64,000 nt of DNA from Phoronis australis (lineage: Eukaryota > Phoronida > Phoronidae): assembly GCA_002633005.1 (NCBI GenBank), contig NMRA01000109.1, positions 718,624 to 782,623 on the forward strand. The letters run 5' to 3'. Positions 63,301 to 64,000 of this stretch are shown here, in pieces. Position 1 is the first letter of the stretch; each line of letters starts with the position of its first letter. Under the pieces are notes generated by a model. That model was not told where the DNA came from. It saw only the letters and a program-made list of their open reading frames with translations, and made no database searches. The translations under genes and the position numbers were made by a program.

Positions 63301-63402
63301 AGGGCGAGGAGTTATTCCAACTGGTGCTACGCATGCCCAGCAAGGGAATTATGGGAGAACCCAGCAAGGCTGTTGTTACCATCAACGATACCATGAGTGA
63401 CT
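7388..63402 (+). CDS. FREM2: FREM2 orthologue, 5' two-thirds of the gene (8 coding exons, partial at right edge)
   Basis: Spliced model: 7388-12362, 51777-51866, 56517-56744, 57762-57911, 58219-58344, 59832-60080, 61463-61612, 63193-63402, about 2,059 codons. Domain order is signal peptide, FREM2-type N-terminal domain, twelve CSPG repeats, then three Calx-beta domains. This order, with no von Willebrand C or furin-like cysteine repeats at the N-terminus, separates FREM2 from FRAS1; more than one Calx-beta separates it from FREM1. Known role of the family: FREM2 is a large membrane-anchored extracellular matrix protein that joins FRAS1 and FREM1 at epithelial basement membranes and supports epithelial-mesenchymal adhesion. 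Sea-urchin ECM3 is a relative. Every intron is GT-AG and phase 1. The last two Calx-beta domains, C-terminal region and transmembrane anchor are not in the window. Family assignment is firm; the species-level name is inference. Confidence 0.93.
12408..12413 (+). terminator. Candidate intronic poly(A) signal AATAAA after FREM2 exon 1
   Basis: A canonical AATAAA lies 29 nt past the readthrough stop of exon 1 and is followed within a few bases by a GT-rich stretch (CTGTGGGCTTGTGG). If used, it would yield an unspliced message coding a 1,663-residue secreted protein ending KVVF, with eleven and a half CSPG repeats and no Calx-beta domains or membrane anchor. AATAAA is common by chance in AT-rich DNA, so use is unproven. 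Confidence 0.3.
15996..16063. repeat. Short tandem duplication, 37-bp period x ~1.8
   Basis: GAAAAATGGTTCACCTTATT at 15996 recurs 37 bp later as GAAAAATGGTTCCCGTTATT, each followed by ACAAACAATA or GCAAACAATA. A local duplication with a few substitutions. Confidence 0.7.
16153..16352. repeat. 40-bp minisatellite, exactly 5 copies
   Basis: Five head-to-tail 40-bp units (each beginning ATAGTATAAAGACAG and containing CATATCATATTGGAAGTATC). The copies are identical except for one A-to-C change at the start of the fourth unit (TCCTAG instead of TCATAG). The near-identity indicates recent expansion. Confidence 0.95.
16353..21774. other. Intron 1 segment without genes
   Basis: No supportable gene. 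A 116-codon frame at 19228-19578 has no recognisable domain and no coding context. A single ambiguous base (N) is present at 18652. GTGTTAG/GTGGGAAT-rich sequence at about 21490-21660 looks like a decayed short tandem repeat. Confidence 0.55.
21775..22293. mobile_element. Element with inverted arms made of degenerate ~22-bp subrepeats
   Basis: The left arm (about 21775-21862) repeats the theme GTCCCGGGTTCTATG / CCCAGGTTCTCTATGTCC. The right arm (about 22163-22293) carries the same theme in reverse complement (CATAGAATCCGGGACAC, ATAGAACCTGGGACACATAG, ATAGAACCC). The arms are separated by about 300 bp of unrelated sequence. Tandem subrepeats within inverted termini are typical of foldback-type DNA transposons; no coding capacity is seen. 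Confidence 0.55.
22294..30107. other. Intron 1 segment without genes
   Basis: About 7.8 kb of AT-rich DNA with no supportable gene or RNA. The 99-codon frame at 28224-28523 has no recognisable domain. At 29003-29040 lies a diverged copy of a short segment also found at 945-988 (TGACCAACAGGTGGCGTGC versus TGACCAACAGATAGCGTGC). Confidence 0.55.
30108..31549. mobile_element. Candidate 1.44-kb non-autonomous DNA transposon with terminal inverted repeats
   Basis: The left end reads ACCGTATTTGCCCTAATAAG followed by CGC. The right end reads GCGCTTATTAGGACAAAAACGGT, the reverse complement with two substitutions over 23 bp. Inside each terminus the sequences remain C- or G-rich (AAGTGCCCCCCC on the left; GGCCCCCC before the right end). 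No transposase frame and no clear target-site duplication are seen. Superfamily not assigned. Confidence 0.6.
31709..33207. mobile_element. Dispersed repeat copy 1: ~150-bp units in a 454-bp higher-order period, with CTCF-like motifs
   Basis: Termini share the inverted 11-mer ATGCGCCCACA / TGTGGGCGCAT. Internally, units of 144, 161 and 149 bp repeat so that every third unit matches best: the CTAGTGG element occurs at 31901, 32045, 32206, 32355, 32499 (as CCAGTGG), 32660 and 32800, and the first six give three spacings of exactly 454 bp. Each unit contains ATCTCC or TATCTTC, then GAAATTTGG or AAAATTGGCATG, a GATGG-x-TT-x-GAC-like stretch and CCTAGTGGC. No coding frame is convincing; the 143-codon frame at 32521-32952 is repeat sequence. 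A second copy lies 12.9 kb to the right. Confidence 0.8.
31894..32361 (-). promoter_or_regulatory. Cluster of CTCF-like core motifs in repeat copy 1
   Basis: Read on the minus strand, 31894-31907 is CCACTAGGGGGCAC, 32038-32051 is CCACTAGGTGGCGC and 32348-32361 is CCACTAGGGGGCAC. All three fit the 14-nt CTCF core consensus CCASYAGRKGGCRS with no mismatch. The intervening unit (32199-32212) has two mismatches. Beyond the cluster, 32653-32666 has one mismatch, 32492-32505 has two, and 33105-33118 fits the first 13 positions. All point the same way. CTCF is present in bilaterians generally; occupancy here is inference. Confidence 0.45.
33208..36663. other. Intron 1 segment without genes
   Basis: No supportable gene or RNA. 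A GACGGC-rich stretch at about 35281-35365 (ACGGCCCTTT, GACGGCTTTGGACGGC, GACGGCCTG) looks like a decayed short repeat. Confidence 0.55.
36664..37867. repeat. ~600-bp direct tandem duplication with an N at the junction
   Basis: Copy 1 (36664 to about 37258) and copy 2 (37260-37867) both run from AAATGACCTTTTTTATGTAA to TAGCCTGGGGTTAT. They differ by a few substitutions, a poly-C length change and an insertion of about 11 bp in copy 2 (near AGATTAGGATGC). The single N at 37259 sits exactly between the copies. This is either a young tandem duplication or an assembly artefact such as two haplotypes placed in series. The unit starts with a G/C-run segment (GGTGGGGGAATCCCC, CAGCGCTGCGCGCC) that resembles a dispersed repeat. 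Confidence 0.9.
37868..39968. other. Intron 1 segment; contains one small inverted-repeat element
   Basis: No supportable gene. The 130-codon minus-strand frame at 38467-38859 has no recognisable domain. A MITE-like element is listed separately. A region near 38880-39000 carries short imperfect GTAGGTGC/GTGCCTACGC repeats. Confidence 0.5.
38211..38486. mobile_element. MITE-like element, ~275 bp
   Basis: The left end CTCGTTTCATGAAAGTGACTTA and right end TAAGTCACATTTCATGAAAC are inverted repeats with one indel. TAAGACTTAAG and CTTAAATCTTAAG lie just inside the termini. Size and structure fit a miniature inverted-repeat element; no coding capacity and no clear target-site duplication. Confidence 0.55.
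39969..40193. repeat. 75-bp tandem repeat, 3 copies
   Basis: Three head-to-tail units, each starting ATTACGCATCATAATACC or ATTACACATCATAATACC and ending GGTGTTTCTAAAC, almost identical (a C/A change in GTACCGATTA versus GTACAGATTA and one G/A in the start). Because 75 is a multiple of three, one frame stays open across the array (70 codons with a 25-residue repeat), but nothing else suggests translation. Confidence 0.92.
40194..44588. other. Intron 1 segment without genes
   Basis: AT-rich DNA with no supportable gene or RNA. One ambiguous base (N) lies in a G-run at 44206. Confidence 0.55.
44589..45751. mobile_element. Dispersed repeat copy 2 (same family as 31709-33207)
   Basis: Starts with ACGCATTATGCCGTCATCTC as in copy 1 and ends with the same GTGGGCGCATTTCAA ... 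TTGCTCTTGTT terminus. The order of the ~150-bp units is retained (CTAGTGG-type elements near 44746, 44888, 45045, 45191, 45333, 45474 and 45655), with a higher-order spacing of about 445 bp. The distal left terminus (ATGCGCCCACA) is missing. Clearly diverged from copy 1, so not a recent duplication. Confidence 0.8.
45326..45339 (-). promoter_or_regulatory. CTCF-like core motif in repeat copy 2
   Basis: On the minus strand the bases read CCACTAGGTGGCGC, a perfect fit to the 14-nt CTCF core consensus. Weaker relatives with one mismatch lie at 44881-44894 and 45184-45197 in the same orientation as in copy 1. Function is inferred from motif only. Confidence 0.4.
47099..48096. mobile_element. Candidate ~1.0-kb element with degenerate terminal inverted repeats
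   Basis: The left end TACTGTAAACCTTTGGCTAA is matched at the right end by GTTAACCCGAATGTTTACGGTA, whose reverse complement is TACCGTAAACATTCGGGTTAAC. Inside both ends lie AAGCACCCACCCC and AAGTGCCCACCTC segments. Identity is moderate, so the element is old or composite. No coding frame. Confidence 0.4.
48246..48380. repeat. Dispersed-repeat terminus, GGGGCAGATCCAGGATTTT family
   Basis: The segment starts with GGGGCAGATCCAGGATTTT, continues into a long G-run and ends in a C-run (CCCCTTCCCCTCCCCCC), giving inverted G/C ends about 130 bp apart. Sequences of this type are widespread repeats in marine invertebrate genomes (recollection, not a search). Confidence 0.35.
48676..48725. repeat. 25-bp tandem duplication, 2 copies
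   Basis: TCAGTACATACCTGACGGCA is followed 25 bp later by TCAGTACATACCTGATGGCA; the copies differ at two positions. Confidence 0.85.
51777..51866 (+). CDS. FREM2: FREM2 exon 2: end of CSPG repeat 12
   Basis: A 90-nt exon between TTGATTGATTGCAG and GTAAGATG, with a polypyrimidine-poor but valid acceptor. Joined to exon 1 it completes the split codon G|GT and continues the same CSPG repeat: NWTQ at the end of exon 1, then GEIDNKLIQYILKTGANATG and DRFIFNVIDK. That is the I-x-Y ... D-x-F-x-F-x-V-x-D half of the repeat unit. Because the repeat is continuous across the junction, no coding exon is missing from the preceding 39.4-kb intron. Length is a multiple of three and both boundaries are phase 1. 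NAT is a potential N-glycosylation sequon. Confidence 0.93.
52660..52766. repeat. Diverged fragment of the ~150-bp unit repeat family
   Basis: The order ACTA-GTCC-AACTACCACTGTGACCCC, TGTCAATTCTATTTTCTTTG, TTTGCCTCTTAGATC, TTTGACAGACTTTCATGAAA follows one unit of the repeat at 31709-33207 (GACTACCGGTGTGCCCCC, GTGGCAATTTTAG, TTTACCTCTGTATC, TTTTCATGAAATTTGG). The CTAGTGG core is lost (CTATTGTG). Confidence 0.5.
54783..55286. mobile_element. ~504-bp non-autonomous element with GGCCCTTTCAT termini
   Basis: Perfect 11-bp terminal inverted repeats: GGCCCTTTCAT on the left (54783-54793), ATGAAAGGCCC on the right (55276-55286). Subterminal motifs recur in both orientations: ACTTAACTCCGGTC on the left, ACCGGAGTTAAGCGTTCATA twice on the right. 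A perfect 22-bp palindrome centred on GTCGAC lies at 55138-55159. The GC-rich composition stands out against the AT-rich intron. No transposase. Superfamily not assigned. Confidence 0.7.
56517..56744 (+). CDS. FREM2: FREM2 exon 3: linker and first two-thirds of Calx-beta domain 1
   Basis: A 228-nt exon between TTTGGAATTTCAG and GTGAGTGG. It encodes GNSLENQEFRLNWAWVSFD, a junction segment highly characteristic of FRAS1/FREM proteins. The start of the first Calx-beta domain follows (ISVNESDEHLVLTLNRQGFL, then GETSFVGIKV), up to QVQFNPG at the exon end. The V-N-E, L-x-L-x-R-x-G and F-x-P-G positions are the hallmark Calx-beta strand motifs. In this family the first Calx-beta directly follows CSPG repeat 12, as here. 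Both boundaries are phase 1, with glycine split codons (G|GT at the start, G|GC at the end). Confidence 0.94.
56745..57761 (+). other. FREM2: FREM2 intron 3 (1.0 kb)
   Basis: Phase-1 GT-AG intron inside the first Calx-beta domain. Nothing recognisable within it. Confidence 0.85.
57762..57911 (+). CDS. FREM2: FREM2 exon 4: end of Calx-beta domain 1
   Basis: A 150-nt exon between TATTTCTGTTACAG and GTAAGTTGG. It supplies the last strands of Calx-beta 1: ERSKAWRLPLIQDLVYENQE, followed by TFTLQLENPV and ATVTILDQDDG. The pattern I-x-D-x-x-x-E-x-x-E-x-F-x-L-x-L-x-x-P ... A-x-V-x-I-x-D-x-D is the classic C-terminal half of a Calx-beta repeat, where acidic side chains bind calcium in Na/Ca exchangers. 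The first acidic loop reads QDLVYENQE rather than DD-x-x-x-E, so calcium binding by this domain is uncertain. Phase 1 at both ends. Confidence 0.93.
57912..58218 (+). other. FREM2: FREM2 intron 4 (307 bp)
   Basis: Phase-1 GT-AG intron between Calx-beta 1 and Calx-beta 2; the shortest intron in the window. It contains a diverged internal duplication around TTGGAAATCGTGGTTGAGCT / TTGGAAAGTTGTGGTTAAGC (57959 and 58061). Confidence 0.85.
58219..58344 (+). CDS. FREM2: FREM2 exon 5: first third of Calx-beta domain 2
   Basis: A 126-nt exon between CCATTCTTTCAG and GTAGGACATG. Joined codon G|AA gives Glu, then SVVFFPEKKYIIEENAGEVL, IPVRRTGDLSGELMV and ICSTVEG. It carries the strand A-B region of a Calx-beta unit: F-x-x-x-x-Y-x-I-x-E-x-x-G-x-x-x-I-P-V-x-R-x-G-D. 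The open frame extends upstream of the acceptor to 58107, but the splice model keeps continuity with the preceding DQDDG. In frame and symmetric, phase 1 at both ends. Confidence 0.92.
58345..59831 (+). other. FREM2: FREM2 intron 5 (1.5 kb)
   Basis: Phase-1 GT-AG intron inside Calx-beta 2. Nothing recognisable within it. A near-duplicate ACAAGATGG/CATCTTGTT pair at about 59640 and 59703 forms a weak inverted repeat. Confidence 0.85.
59832..60080 (+). CDS. FREM2: FREM2 exon 6: end of Calx-beta domain 2
   Basis: A 249-nt exon between ATTACAACACTTCAG and GTGGGTAAC. It encodes TAKGTVPKTVTSFSDYISRP, an N-S-I-V-R-F-G segment, then KLCSVKIIDDALYEDEEQFY and the V-x-L-T-S-P-M-G-G-R-I-G end strand. 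The IIDD-x-x-Y-E-x-E-E-x-F motif is the acidic calcium-type loop of Calx-beta domains and is intact here, unlike in Calx-beta 1. The SDYISRP segment is strongly conserved with vertebrate FREM2 (recalled family knowledge, not searched). The exon ends in IPPHALDG, the linker to the third Calx-beta. Phase 1 at both ends. Confidence 0.93.
60081..61462 (+). other. FREM2: FREM2 intron 6 (1.4 kb)
   Basis: Phase-1 GT-AG intron between Calx-beta 2 and 3, using a GTGGGT donor. It contains the 44-bp-period duplication listed separately and a pyrimidine-rich 3' end. No nested gene. Confidence 0.85.
60851..60931. repeat. 44-bp-period tandem duplication
   Basis: TGTGATAGATGCCATGTGAA followed by CAGACTGGTGCTGAAAT occurs at 60851 and again, identically, at 60895. 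The identity of both 37-bp copies suggests a recent slip. Confidence 0.9.
61463..61612 (+). CDS. FREM2: FREM2 exon 7: first third of Calx-beta domain 3
   Basis: A 150-nt exon between TTTTTTGTTTCAG and GTATGTTAC. It encodes EPAFFFDKPEYVIDESGGYL, EVNVWRTGSDISMESSVAVR and TRRTEPASAAG. It has the same strand A-B architecture as exon 5 (F-F-D-x-x-x-Y-x-I-D-E-S-x-G-x-x-x-V-x-V-x-R-T-G), so the Calx-beta domains are built from matching exon pairs. The split codon at the start is G|AG and at the end G|CC. Phase 1 at both ends. Confidence 0.93.
61613..63192 (+). other. FREM2: FREM2 intron 7 (1.6 kb)
   Basis: Phase-1 GT-AG intron inside Calx-beta 3, AT-rich, with a pyrimidine-rich acceptor tract. Nothing else recognisable. 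Confidence 0.85.
63193..63402 (+). CDS. FREM2: FREM2 exon 8: end of Calx-beta domain 3 (last exon in the window)
   Basis: A 210-nt exon between CTCCATTTTCAG and GTATGTTGTC. It encodes AGLDYSAINKMVEFNPWENM, KTVRITILDDLGQPRVEGEE and LFQLVLRMPSKGIMGEPSKA, then VVTINDTMSD. The D-Y-x-x-I ... V-x-F ... I-x-I-L-D-D ... E-G-E-E-x-F-x-L-x-L ... A-x-V-x-I-x-D positions complete Calx-beta 3 with intact acidic loops. The exon ends with a single T of the next codon (phase 1). The next exon should start Calx-beta 4 and lies beyond 64,000. An in-frame stop occurs only in the readthrough of the downstream intron. Confidence 0.93.
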
Positions 63403-64000
63403 GTATGTTGTCTGGGAGTTTTATGTATTTTGATTCATTATAAAACACGATTGTGAACGCAGTAGATTACTTCAGTGTATGCTCTAGTCATAACATTGAC
63501 CTGCATGGCTGCTTAATTGCATAAAATCATTGACACCATATGTTTTTGTTGAAGGGTCCTGCGATTCTCACTTTCTTTTTCATAAGGGTCATATAAAAAG
63601 GATTAAGGAAATTTGTACCCTTAAAGTAAGTGAATCTCATTGTATTTCACTGAGATACCACTAAGAATGTAACTAATTAATGTGCCTTTCCAACTATTTT
63701 GAAAAAAAATTCACTATAGTGAGAATACAATCATATTCCAGTGAGAATGCTGTGAGAATCCAGTTTGCATAGCATTAGTTCCCACTGCGCAAGAATCTGT
63801 CTTTGCGCATGGCTATTCTTCCTGAAAATCACATTCAGTGAGCTTATCACTGAGTGAGATATGTGAACTTTTTTCTTTGTGCATTTAGCCAATGAAATCA
63901 GTTGAGTGTTCAATGTGTAACATCATCTTTGTCTATGAGAAAATTAGGTTTTGTGCAACACAGTCCTATAATGCTTTGAGTCAACTATAATTATACTGCA
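63403..64000 (+). other. FREM2: FREM2 intron 8, 5' part (runs off the window)
   Basis: Begins with the donor GTATGTTGTC after exon 8 and shows no acceptor followed by Calx-beta coding sequence before the window ends. Nothing recognisable within it. Confidence 0.8.

Noticed and set aside
1-64000. CRISPR arrays, bacterial operons, ribosome-binding sites, rRNA
   Set aside because: None seen; the window is eukaryotic.

Overview
The window is metazoan genomic DNA: AT-rich, with GT-AG introns, long non-coding stretches and many small dispersed repeats. It holds one recognisable protein-coding gene, on the + strand, and that gene continues past the right edge. It is an orthologue of vertebrate FREM2 (FRAS1-related extracellular matrix protein 2; sea-urchin ECM3 belongs to the same family). 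The close match to vertebrate FREM2 in the N-terminal domain, the CSPG repeats and the Calx-beta region, combined with invertebrate-style repeats, suggests an invertebrate deuterostome such as a hemichordate or echinoderm. The species cannot be fixed from the sequence alone.

Gene model (splice sites read by eye, reading frame continuous through every junction): exon 1 coding 7388-12362, exon 2 51777-51866, exon 3 56517-56744, exon 4 57762-57911, exon 5 58219-58344, exon 6 59832-60080, exon 7 61463-61612, exon 8 63193-63402. These encode about 2,059 residues: a signal peptide, the FREM2-type N-terminal domain, exactly twelve CSPG (NG2-type) repeats, and the first three Calx-beta domains. Two further Calx-beta domains, the C-terminal region and the membrane anchor expected for FREM2 must lie to the right. 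One giant 5-kb exon encodes almost everything up to the middle of CSPG repeat 12. A 39.4-kb intron follows, and then small exons, all with phase-1 boundaries.

Layout: 1-7387 is upstream non-coding DNA with a near-perfect 0.7-kb foldback palindrome (2435-3141) and a TAAG microsatellite (4047-4416). 7388-12362 is exon 1. 12363-51776 is intron 1, which carries minisatellites (40 bp x 5; 75 bp x 3), several non-autonomous elements with terminal inverted repeats, a 0.6-kb tandem duplication with an N at its junction, and two copies of a repeat element. 51777-64000 holds exons 2-8 and their introns.

The most interesting non-genic signal is the repeat family at 31709-33207 and 44589-45751. It is built from units of about 150 bp arranged in a 454-bp higher-order period. 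Units end in a motif whose reverse complement fits the CTCF core consensus, perfectly in several units and always in the same orientation. This makes it a candidate mobile array of insulator/architectural-protein sites inside the giant FREM2 intron. A second point of interest is a possible intronic poly(A) site just after exon 1, which would give a short secreted isoform.
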